Positions 1-5,975 of a stretch of 6,357 bases of DNA are shown piece after piece; position 1 is the stretch's first letter; each line of letters starts with the position of its first letter. This DNA is from Chloroflexota bacterium (lineage in GTDB: Bacteria > Chloroflexota > Anaerolineae > Promineifilales > Promineifilaceae): contig QQUD01000911.1 in NCBI GenBank assembly GCA_008501785.1, positions 1-6,357 on the forward strand, read 5' to 3'. A program made the position numbers and the translations under genes. Below the pieces are notes generated by a model. That model was not told the origin of the DNA, ran no database searches, and saw nothing but the letters and a program-made list of their open reading frames with translations.

Positions 1-1
1 A

Positions 2-454
2 GATGGCAAGGATTTGTCAGAGCTGCCGCTGACTTCGTTAGCAAATTTGGAGACGGTGCTGGTGCGCGTGCCGGATGGTTACGGCCGTTTCATCCACCCC
101 GACCTGCTCAAACATGTAAACGTGCGCGGCAAAGCCGTCCTGTTCCACACCGGCTGGTCAAACCATTGGAACAGTGAGCAATATTATGAAGGACATCCAT
201 TTTTGACGGAAGAAACGGCCGTTTTTCTGCAACAAAACGGCGCAAAGCTGGTCGGCATCGACTCCTTAAACATCGACGACACCGACGATGGACGGCGACC
301 CGTTCACTCCACTTTGCTGCGCCACAACATTCCCATTGCTGAACATTTAACAAATTTACACGCACTGCCCGACAATGGCGTGCGCTTTTTTGCGGTTCCG
401 GTGAAGGTGAAAGCATTTGGTACCTTCCCGGTTCGCGCTTTTGGGATTGCCTAA
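2..454 (+). CDS. Cyclase-family protein (kynurenine formamidase-like), 3' part only
   Basis: The reading frame is open from the left window edge, so the start codon and N-terminal part are missing; the TTG at 14 is probably internal, because the codons before it (DGKD) continue the family pattern. Visible family features are the segment DLSELPLTSLANL, the strand AVLFHTGWSNHW, then HPFLTEETAVFL, LVGIDSLNID and the C-terminal VPVKVKAFGTFPVRAFGIA. A histidine (codon at 305) and a glutamate (codon at 341) are 12 residues apart in HSTLLRHNIPIAEHL, the spacing known for the second pair of metal ligands in KynB-type formamidases. The first metal motif, HxGTHxDxPxH, would lie outside the window. The family contains metal-dependent hydrolases acting on amide or ester-like substrates; the substrate here cannot be read from the sequence. 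The stop codon overlaps the next gene's start by one base, which suggests co-transcription. The family call is firm; true kynurenine formamidase activity is not shown. Confidence 0.88.
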   Translation, partial: DGKDLSELPLTSLANLETVLVRVPDGYGRFIHPDLLKHVNVRGKAVLFHTGWSNHWNSEQYYEGHPFLTEETAVFLQQNGAKLVGIDSLNIDDTDDGRRPVHSTLLRHNIPIAEHLTNLHALPDNGVRFFAVPVKVKAFGTFPVRAFGIA

Positions 455-1989
455 TGCCTGCTTCACTTCGTTGGCGACTTCCTTTAAGTTATGCAGCAAT
501 TGCACTGCTTACCGCTGCTGCGCTGGGTTTGGTACTGCTCGTCTCATTGAGCGGGTTTTATCAACAGCAGGAAGTGACGTATTTGAGCGGCAATGCGGCT
601 ACGATTGCCGAGGAAGTGCGGAGTGTGATGGGGGATGCGGAACGGCCGTTCCTGCAAACCCAAATCGACGGATTCGCCTTCTTGGTGCAAGCTCAAATTG
701 AAATACTCGATCCCAACAAAAAAATCATTGCTGATTCGGGAGCGGCAGGTCTGCTAAATCCGGCCATTGCGATTAGTCCAGGCATCGAAATTGAAGAAGA
801 GTCGCTGTTCCCTGGACTGGGCAACATTGGGCAAGAAGAAGTTGTGATTGTGGTTGAGGAGGAAGATATCACTGTTGATGGTGTGTTTACCAGTGAAAAA
901 ACAATCACACGCACGTCCACCATACCAGCACGAGACACTCTCTATGGATTTAGCCTCAATGGTGAAACTGAAAACATTGCACGGTCTGATTTGGCGGTGG
1001 AAGTGCCAATTTTGGATGATAACAACCAGATTGTTGGGTTTGTGCGGCTGTCGCAGGGGCCAGCTTACGGCCGTTCCATTTTGCGCAGTGTCACATTAGG
1101 ATGGGGCATTGCGGGCATTGTGGCGGTTCTGATTGCGGCGATGGCTGGATGGCTATCTAGCCGCCATCTGACCAAACCGCTGTTGGACCTCACCGAAACG
1201 ACGACCCACATGGCGCAGGGCGACCTCACAGTCCGTACCGATTTGCAAAGGGAAGATGAATTAGGGCAGTTAGGGAGTGCATTTAACCAGATGGCACAGC
1301 GCATCGAAAACACCGTTACCACGCTGCGCCACTTCGTCGCTGATGCCGCACACGAACTAAACACCCCGTTAACGGCACTCAACACCAATCTTGAACTGGC
1401 ACGTCAGCACACCAACGACGAGCAGCAGGCCACACGCCTTTCTCGCGCACAAGAACAAACAACACGTTTACAAACCCTAACCAACAGCTTATTGGCTCTT
1501 TCAAAAATTGAGGCGTCTGAAAATAGCAATCCGCTCTCAAAAGTAAACTTAGCGCAGCTTGTGCAGCAAATTGGTGAAATCTATGCGTCGCAGGCAGAAC
1601 AAAATGGACTTACGTTTGACATAACTGTGCCAGAAGCAAGCGTTTTCCTCGCCGCTAATCCGCAACAATTTGAACAGGCCATTGGCAATTTACTCGACAA
1701 TGCGCTCAAATTTTCGCCACCTGACGGAAATATTTTAATTTCGCTTATCACGCAACAAGATCAGGCCATCATTCGAGTGACAGACACAGGTATCGGAATT
1801 CCCGAAGAAGATATGGCAAAATTATTCAGTCGTTTTCATCGGGGGCGCAATGTTGGGAATATTCAAGGGAATGGCTTGGGATTGGCAATTGCAAAAGCAA
1901 TTGTGGAGAGACATGGGGGGGAGATAACGGCCGTTTCTCATCCTGGAGACACTCAGTTTTCCATTATACTCCCATTCAAAACAGCATAA
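454..1989 (+). CDS. Membrane sensor histidine kinase with HAMP domain
   Basis: A complete 511-residue class I histidine kinase. A short basic N-terminus leads into a first membrane helix (about residues 10-34). An extracytoplasmic sensor region follows (about 35-213), with an unusual run of acidic residues near its middle. The second membrane helix is about 214-235 and the HAMP linker about 236-288. The HisKA domain carries the phospho-accepting His300 in the H-box AAHELNTPLTAL. The ATP-binding domain has an N-box with Asn412 and Asn416 (NLLDNALKFSP), a G1 box with Asp444 (DTGIGIP), an F-box (LFSRFHRG) and a G2 box (GNGLGLAIA, about 472-480). All catalytic motifs are intact, so it should autophosphorylate and pass phosphate to a response regulator. 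No regulator gene lies in the window. The ATG overlaps the stop of the cyclase-family gene (TAATG), with only a weak GGGA upstream, so translational coupling is likely. The signal sensed is unknown. A decayed copy of its 3' end lies at 4066-4227. Confidence 0.96.
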   Translation: MPASLRWRLPLSYAAIALLTAAALGLVLLVSLSGFYQQQEVTYLSGNAATIAEEVRSVMGDAERPFLQTQIDGFAFLVQAQIEILDPNKKIIADSGAAGLLNPAIAISPGIEIEEESLFPGLGNIGQEEVVIVVEEEDITVDGVFTSEKTITRTSTIPARDTLYGFSLNGETENIARSDLAVEVPILDDNNQIVGFVRLSQGPAYGRSILRSVTLGWGIAGIVAVLIAAMAGWLSSRHLTKPLLDLTETTTHMAQGDLTVRTDLQREDELGQLGSAFNQMAQRIENTVTTLRHFVADAAHELNTPLTALNTNLELARQHTNDEQQATRLSRAQEQTTRLQTLTNSLLALSKIEASENSNPLSKVNLAQLVQQIGEIYASQAEQNGLTFDITVPEASVFLAANPQQFEQAIGNLLDNALKFSPPDGNILISLITQQDQAIIRVTDTGIGIPEEDMAKLFSRFHRGRNVGNIQGNGLGLAIAKAIVERHGGEITAVSHPGDTQFSIILPFKTA

Positions 1990-2009
1990 AATGGCATCTA
2001 TCTAAGCAC

Positions 2010-2042
2010 AAAAAAGAGCCAGATTCATTAAACCTAGCTCTT
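2010..2042 (-). terminator. Intrinsic terminator of the minus-strand membrane-protein genes
   Basis: The arms 2014-2025 and 2031-2042 enclose a 5-base loop. Read on the plus strand the stem has two A-C mismatches. Read on the minus strand both become G-U pairs, giving a continuous 12-bp helix, and the A-run at 2010-2015 becomes a U-tract right after it. The structure therefore works best for minus-strand transcription, ending the two genes that finish at 2068. The plus-strand kinase gene converges on it but has no U-tract of its own there. Confidence 0.8.
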
Positions 2043-2067
2043 CACATCGAAATAGTTGACCTTACAT

Positions 2068-2505
2068 TTATTGCCCTTCAAGAATAGGTTTGTTTCCAAA
2101 ATAACCAATAAAGAGAATCATCACCAGAACACCATTGAGCAGCATTTCGCCAGTTGTAAAAGGCAGCAAGAATGGAGCCATCATCAGCGTCGCGCTAGAA
2201 ACAAAAATCGTCAGCCAAAAGCCCCATATCCGGTTTCGCCACAATCCAAATGCAGATACAGCACGTAAGCTTGTGTAGAACAGGAACAGTGGAATCAACC
2301 AGATTGGATCGTGGTCAAACATGGACTGCATTTCGGAAAACAGCATGGTTGGGTAAAAGTTTGGAATAAGGCTGACAGTCATGAGTACGGCAACAATGCA
2401 GTCTGTAATTTCGATGAGTGCGTAGATGGTTTGGATGATTACGGCCGTTTTCAACCACCCAGGCCGTGTTTTAGATTGATTTGAAAGTTGTATAGATTGG
2501 CTCAT
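2068..2505 (-). CDS. Small four-helix integral membrane protein of unknown function
   Basis: A 145-residue hydrophobic protein that I do not assign to a named family. After a polar N-terminus (residues 1-17) there are four likely membrane helices: about 20-47 (rather long, with Glu32 and Asp35 inside), 67-89, 93-114 and 119-137. A short charged link, WRNR, joins helices 2 and 3. The ATG overlaps the TGA of the upstream methyltransferase-like gene as ATGA. A strong ribosome-binding site, GGAGGG, sits about ten bases before it inside that gene. The two are therefore almost certainly co-transcribed and translationally coupled, and may act together in the membrane. A minus-strand terminator follows about 25 bases after the stop. 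One ACGGCCGT octamer lies inside the gene at 2441-2448. The gene is convincing; the function is open. Confidence 0.85.
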   Translation of the reverse strand: MSQSIQLSNQSKTRPGWLKTAVIIQTIYALIEITDCIVAVLMTVSLIPNFYPTMLFSEMQSMFDHDPIWLIPLFLFYTSLRAVSAFGLWRNRIWGFWLTIFVSSATLMMAPFLLPFTTGEMLLNGVLVMILFIGYFGNKPILEGQ

Positions 2506-3104
2506 GCTAATTTTGCCCTCCGTTTTGGTATAAACATGCCAGTTTGCTCCATATACAAAGCATAGGCATCACCATAACGCAGCAGCAAATCTTTCTCTTC
2601 AGCCACACACCACCAGGTCCACACCGGCACCCACACAAACGAAAACAGCACCAGGAACGGCGAGTGAATAAGAAAAGCCATCACCCACCATAAGGGCATT
2701 TCACCAAGCGCCATGGGATGACGAATTTTTTGGTAAATGCCACTGTACATCGTATGACTTTTATCTGGCGTCAGCGCTTCATCACCCGCATCTTTCATAC
2801 TGCGCCACATCAAATACCCACAGGGAATCGCAATCAACAATGCAATAACAGCGGATACCCAATAAGGCCACGAAAATGTAACGGGAAATGGGTCAATTGG
2901 CAGCGGATACCAATGGTAAACAATGTAGTTGATTGGTATGAAAAACATAAAAACGCCGACAATTCGCCGATACAAGGCACTGCGTTGGTATGCTTGCGGC
3001 CCGATTTTTTGCTCAAGTGCTGCGGGGCGCACGCTCATCAAATAAAAAACATGCATCAGCACACCGCTGATGATTAAAACAGTAAAATTAATCCAGGCAA
3101 TCAT
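2502..3104 (-). CDS. ICMT/PEMT-type integral membrane methyltransferase-like protein
   Basis: A 200-residue membrane protein. Hydrophobic segments lie at about residues 3-23, 46-66, 80-100 and 133-166. The C-terminal half has the signature of the isoprenylcysteine carboxyl methyltransferase and phospholipid methyltransferase fold: SGIYQKIRHPMALG (121-134, with Arg128-His129-Pro130), a Glu pair at 169-170 (AEEKDLLLRYG) and YALYMEQTGMFIP (181-193). In known members these regions bind S-adenosylmethionine at the membrane face. Bacterial members modify lipids or small molecules, or are uncharacterised; the substrate here cannot be inferred. The start is well supported by AGGAGGG placed six bases before the ATG. 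It overlaps the downstream four-helix membrane gene by 4 bp and lies 130 bases downstream of the TetR-family gene in the same direction, so it is a plausible target of that repressor. Family call good, activity unproven. Confidence 0.85.
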   Translation of the reverse strand: MIAWINFTVLIISGVLMHVFYLMSVRPAALEQKIGPQAYQRSALYRRIVGVFMFFIPINYIVYHWYPLPIDPFPVTFSWPYWVSAVIALLIAIPCGYLMWRSMKDAGDEALTPDKSHTMYSGIYQKIRHPMALGEMPLWWVMAFLIHSPFLVLFSFVWVPVWTWWCVAEEKDLLLRYGDAYALYMEQTGMFIPKRRAKLA

Positions 3105-3153
3105 GTTCCCTCCTGAAACAAGTTGTTATTTTAGGGTCTTCAGGAATTCAAGG

Positions 3154-3209
3154 GGAGTGGAGGCTTTAGCCAGAACGGTCTCTTGAAAACCGGCTAAAGG
3201 CTCCACTCC
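3154..3209. repeat. REP-like imperfect palindrome between the TetR gene and the membrane genes
   Basis: Two 18-base arms (3154-3171 and 3192-3209) pair with a single G-G mismatch around a 20-base loop. The arm starts GGAGTGGAGG and ends CTTTAGCC. Neither strand has a T-tract after it, so it is not a standard terminator. Long near-perfect palindromes of this size between genes are typical of REP-type elements mobilised by RAYT transposases. In a minus-strand transcript it would form a stable hairpin between the repressor and methyltransferase-like coding regions and could affect mRNA stability or relative expression. Confidence 0.75.
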
Positions 3210-3234
3210 AAATCCCATAAAATCCCAAAGAGCC

Positions 3235-3825
3235 TTATTTTTTTAGTCCGGCAATAATCAAATCCACAATAATTTTATTTTGCTTTTTGACGCTGCCCGG
3301 CATATTTAAAATGTGGTACATAAGCTGACCATCATAAACACTCATCAGTGCCCATATTGTTTCAAAGCTATCCACTTTTTTAAATTCCCCAGCAGCAATA
3401 CCCTGCTCAATTATCGTCTGCATCTCTTTTGCCAGTTGACCAATCGCCATCCGATACCGGTCAACAAAATCTGTGTCATTCAACATCTCTGTCAGGAGTG
3501 TTAATGGGAGCGTGACCAGGTTCAGGTCTTCTTCTGTCACTTCCGATACGGAACTCAGAATTTGGCGCAGTTTTTCCGCAGCCGGCAACTCTTGAGTCAG
3601 CAGCGGGGTAAATCCAGCAATGGCTTGACTCATCAGGCTTTCAAACAAGCTGATGAAAAGGTCTTTTTTGTTTTTAAAATGCCAATAAATTGTGCCTTTG
3701 CTGAGGCCACTTTCTTTGACAACATCGTCCATTGATAAGCTGCTGTAACCAGTTCGCTGCAAACAGCGCATGGCCGCTTCCATAATTTCTGCACGACGTA
3801 CAGATGATGCAATTCGTGGTGGCAT
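3235..3825 (-). CDS. TetR/AcrR-family transcriptional repressor
   Basis: A 196-residue protein, typical in length for the family. The N-terminal DNA-binding domain is clear: helix 1 at about residues 9-25 (RRAEIMEAAMRCLQRTG), then the helix-turn-helix at about 29-53 (SMDDVVKESGLSKGTIYWHF, followed by KNKKDLF), close to the family consensus. The remaining helical part, about residues 60-196, is the ligand-binding and dimerisation domain; its ligand cannot be predicted. AAGGAG stands about six bases before the ATG. The promoter just upstream is near consensus and is followed directly by a symmetrical array of CTAGACT half-sites, so the gene very probably represses itself. The two membrane-protein genes downstream on the same strand are the most likely other targets, since no divergent gene is present. 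Confidence 0.95.
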   Translation of the reverse strand: MPPRIASSVRRAEIMEAAMRCLQRTGYSSLSMDDVVKESGLSKGTIYWHFKNKKDLFISLFESLMSQAIAGFTPLLTQELPAAEKLRQILSSVSEVTEEDLNLVTLPLTLLTEMLNDTDFVDRYRMAIGQLAKEMQTIIEQGIAAGEFKKVDSFETIWALMSVYDGQLMYHILNMPGSVKKQNKIIVDLIIAGLKK

Positions 3826-3849
3826 ATAAGCTCCTTGGCTTAAATATTA

Positions 3850-3895
3850 CTAGACTGCGCACCCTAGACTACTCAGTCTAGACCGCACAGTCTAG
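3850..3895. promoter_or_regulatory. Four-half-site palindromic operator, probably for the TetR-family protein
   Basis: Four copies of the same 7-base half-site lie here: CTAGACT at 3850-3856 and 3864-3870, and its reverse complement AGTCTAG at 3875-3881 and 3889-3895. The two inner copies form a palindrome with a 4-base spacer (CTAGACT-ACTC-AGTCTAG). The outer two are placed symmetrically, 14 bases further out, so the whole 46-base site has one centre. It lies between the promoter -10 box and the start codon of the TetR-family gene, where bound protein would block transcription. Two TetR dimers could bind side by side or nested. The binding protein is inferred from position. Confidence 0.85.
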
Positions 3896-3924
3896 AATAT
3901 AAAACAAATAATTCTACTTGTCAA
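3896..3924 (-). promoter_or_regulatory. Sigma-70-type promoter of the TetR-family gene
   Basis: On the minus strand a perfect -35 box TTGACA (3919-3924) and a -10 box TATATT (3896-3901) are separated by exactly 17 bases. The -10 box touches the operator palindrome, so the transcription start should fall within the operator. This strong, tightly repressible arrangement may drive the repressor and, by read-through, the two membrane genes. Confidence 0.85.
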
Positions 3925-3947
3925 GAGGTGTTTGATCATTGGCTCTT

Positions 3948-4056
3948 CCCTGCTCCCACCGGTCACCAGACCACTTTTTCGCTCTTCGTTTTGCACCAAC
4001 TACTTTTCTGACCCAAACTCGGTAAAATCACCAAGCTGTCATGGTCTGGAGACCAA
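3948..4056. repeat. Diverged interspersed repeat, copy A
   Basis: This copy is bounded by GGTCACCAGACC (3961-3972) and GGTCTGGAGACC (4043-4054), which are inverted repeats of each other with one mismatch, about 94 bases apart. Its right half (4011-4056, starting ACCCAAACTCGGTAAAATCA) aligns with 4355-4404 in copy B, ending in both cases in a GAGACC motif. No coding potential is evident. The structure resembles a small non-coding element with inverted ends, but divergence prevents a firm definition of its limits. Confidence 0.55.
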
Positions 4057-4065
4057 GGAGGAGCC

Positions 4066-4227
4066 GGAATTGGCATTCTAGAAGCAGATATGGCGGGCTT
4101 ATTCGGTCGTTTTCATCGAGGGCGCAATGTTGGGCTATTCCGGAGAATGGGCAGGCATAGGGGGAAGATAACGGCCGTTACTCACCCCAAACACACCCAA
4201 TTCACCATCTCCCAACCCATCACCTAA
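4066..4227 (+). pseudogene. Decayed copy of the 3' end of the histidine kinase gene
   Basis: The segment translates in one open frame of 53 codons plus TAA, and matches residues 446-511 of the kinase encoded at 454-1989. It begins GIGILEADMAGLF, continues GRFHRGRNVG (parent SRFHRGRNVG) and later has KITAVTHP (parent EITAVSHP). Over the first 69 bases I count 57 identities. About 11 codons covering the G2 ATP-binding box (parent NGLGLAIAK) are missing, without loss of frame. There is no upstream kinase sequence: it starts abruptly after repeat copy A and ends at a stop codon just before copy B. It cannot be a working kinase and no start codon with a ribosome-binding site is evident. It may derive from the local gene or from a paralogue elsewhere. 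Confidence 0.85.
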
Positions 4228-4404
4228 ATTACCGCTCCGCTCTGGATGGCTTCCTGACTGTGCCATTCTTTCGCTTTGGTCTCCTGACTGCTTCTTCATT
4301 CGTTGCAGCACTCAATACGTTAATGGAAATAACATTCCATCAACTCCATTTGCCACCCAAACGAGGTGAAATCACAAAGTCATTACATAGTCTTGAGACC
4401 GAAA
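4228..4404. repeat. Diverged interspersed repeat, copy B
   Basis: The left part (4232-4295) aligns with copy C at 6215-6275: both begin CCGCTCCG and contain two GGTCT-type motifs about 30 bases apart (GGCTTCCTGACT at 4248-4259 and GGTCTCCTGACT at 4278-4289). The right part (4355-4404) aligns with copy A and ends at AGTCTTGAGACC (4389-4400). An 82-codon open frame crosses it but has no recognisable protein features. The remaining bases up to 4534 show no gene. Confidence 0.55.
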
Positions 4405-4534
4405 AGAAAGTGTCGATCAGCGAGAGCCTGCCTGGAGCTTGCCGAAATAGCGCTGACCACAGCGGGGTAATATCTGTCTGCACAGTACTAGAAATCCTGT
4501 TTAGCTGAGACCTGATCCTAATTTCAGAATTATT

Positions 4535-5962
4535 TTATAATCCTAAAGCAGATTTTAATGCAGAAGCTGCAACAGAAACGCCAATCTTTGTAGCAATATC
4601 AAAAGCCCATGTGCCAGATTTTTTCAAGTGCTCCCAAACAGCTTGTTGATTACCGCTTTTTGCTGCATCCTCGGCCTGAGATATTTCTGCTATAGAAGAA
4701 TACTGCTGGGAATTTTTATTTGGAGTATTTTCCATTGCTGATCGGACTTCCTCAAGTTCTTTTATAAGCTCAGTCATATTAAAATTACTAAGCCCATTAT
4801 TTTGCTCAATAGAACTGTTGTTTATCTGATTTCCAGACCCAATAGCCATTTGTGAATGTGAAACTTTCTCTATATTGTATTGATCACCCATTATTTTATC
4901 CCCTTTATCATTTAAAATTAAAATATTTTCACAATCTTTAACACACTGCTCTGCTTTTTCGAATGAATTTGCACTCCATGCACTACCTAACATATCATCT
5001 ATATTAGTTTTAATAATAACGAAATTCGGATCGCCTTTTTCTTTTAGTTTATTTTGTTCTAAAAATATCCATTTCAGCTTCTTGTCAAAGTAATTATGTT
5101 GCCACATTATGTGTTCATAATCCTCTTTTACAATAAGCATTTTTTGTTTAGCTTCATTGAGAAACGCATCGATTTCAATAATGGTATGACATCCAGTACT
5201 CCTTTTTAACAATGATTTACATTGAGAAGTATTATTTTCTACAAAAGAGACATCATTTCTTAAGAATTTCCATTTCAAAAGTTCTTTTTTTTGTTCTTCT
5301 GTAAAAGTAATTGAGGATATACGATTATTAATATCTTTTATCGCAGATTCTATTCTGGAACATTCTGAGTTAATATCTTTTCTTGTTCTTTTTACATTCT
5401 TTAGCCAATTCCTTGGAATTAAATCAAGAGAATCGTAACTAAATGAATTCAAGAATTTCTTGCCCTCAACAACATCTTTTTCTTTTTGCAAGGGAGCAAT
5501 TTTTTTAGTGATTCTTTTTACAGCATAGGACAAATTGTCATATTCATCTTTGAGTTCCTTTTCTATAGATTCGTAGCAGTTTTGCACGCCTTCAAAGTGA
5601 AGGATTACTTTTTTATTCAACTTAAACTCAAAACCAAGAAGTTGCAAACAATAAGCACTATAACCCCGTGCCCACACATATTCGATTTTTTCCATGGCTT
5701 GGTAATCATTAACTACATTTCGTAATATTCTTAAGGCTTCTTTGTAAGAAGATTCAATTCGTTCATAACGGTACTTCAAAAATGATGTGTTGTTAGATAT
5801 AATAACTTTTTCAATTATTTCTAAGTTTCTTAATGCTATATTTGATTCTTTTTTTGCTTCTTCCAACTTATTAAAAACTCTCATTGGAGCATCAAATAAA
5901 CGAATCAATACTACACCAACGATTGCAAATACTAGAACGATAACTAGAACACTATTATCCAT
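4535..5962 (-). CDS. Membrane-anchored coiled-coil protein with C-terminal GDQYNI-type module, unknown function
   Basis: A 475-residue protein whose coding sequence is clearly more AT-rich than the rest of the window and has no ACGGCCGT octamer, which suggests recent acquisition. Residues 3-22 form one membrane helix (SVLVIVLVFAIVGVVLI) right at the N-terminus. Residues 30-345 are highly charged and helix-prone with likely coiled-coil stretches and no catalytic motif I can recognise. At residue 358 the character changes: MGDQYNIEKVSHSQMAIGSGNQINN is a Gly/Asn-rich segment of the kind that precedes compact C-terminal modules in many bacterial accessory proteins. A helical tail with EDAAKSGNQQAVWEHLKKSG (431-450) and an amphipathic, small-residue end (FDIATKIGVSVAASALKSALGL) follows. 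No ribosome-binding site is visible before the ATG. I do not recognise a named family. The layout would fit a membrane-linked sensor or effector in a defence or stress system, but that is inference. Confidence 0.85.
   Translation of the reverse strand: MDNSVLVIVLVFAIVGVVLIRLFDAPMRVFNKLEEAKKESNIALRNLEIIEKVIISNNTSFLKYRYERIESSYKEALRILRNVVNDYQAMEKIEYVWARGYSAYCLQLLGFEFKLNKKVILHFEGVQNCYESIEKELKDEYDNLSYAVKRITKKIAPLQKEKDVVEGKKFLNSFSYDSLDLIPRNWLKNVKRTRKDINSECSRIESAIKDINNRISSITFTEEQKKELLKWKFLRNDVSFVENNTSQCKSLLKRSTGCHTIIEIDAFLNEAKQKMLIVKEDYEHIMWQHNYFDKKLKWIFLEQNKLKEKGDPNFVIIKTNIDDMLGSAWSANSFEKAEQCVKDCENILILNDKGDKIMGDQYNIEKVSHSQMAIGSGNQINNSSIEQNNGLSNFNMTELIKELEEVRSAMENTPNKNSQQYSSIAEISQAEDAAKSGNQQAVWEHLKKSGTWAFDIATKIGVSVAASALKSALGL
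4889..4906 (-). promoter_or_regulatory. Possible internal ribosome-binding site and start codon (118-residue C-terminal product)
   Basis: Inside the 475-codon gene, the minus strand reads AAAGGGGATAAAATA followed by ATG at 4891-4889 (Met358). The purine-rich AAAGGGG is eight bases before the ATG, a better translation signal than that of the full-length start codon, which has none. The ATG falls exactly at the domain boundary, before GDQYNI. A separate protein of residues 358-475 may therefore be made from the same message. Confidence 0.45.
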
Positions 5963-5975
5963 AACTTAAAAATCT

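Noticed and set aside
3154..3209. Palindrome considered as the terminator of the TetR-family gene
   Set aside because: Neither strand has a T-tract after the stem, and the long loop is unlike an intrinsic terminator; a REP-like repeat fits better.
3948..4404. Repeated GGTCT/AGACC motifs considered as a CRISPR array
   Set aside because: The repeats are short, diverged, irregularly spaced and interrupted by a kinase gene fragment; no cas genes are present.
4260..4508. Open frame of 82 codons on the plus strand
   Set aside because: It lies across repeat copy B, has no ribosome-binding site and no recognisable protein pattern, and is best explained as chance in repeat DNA.
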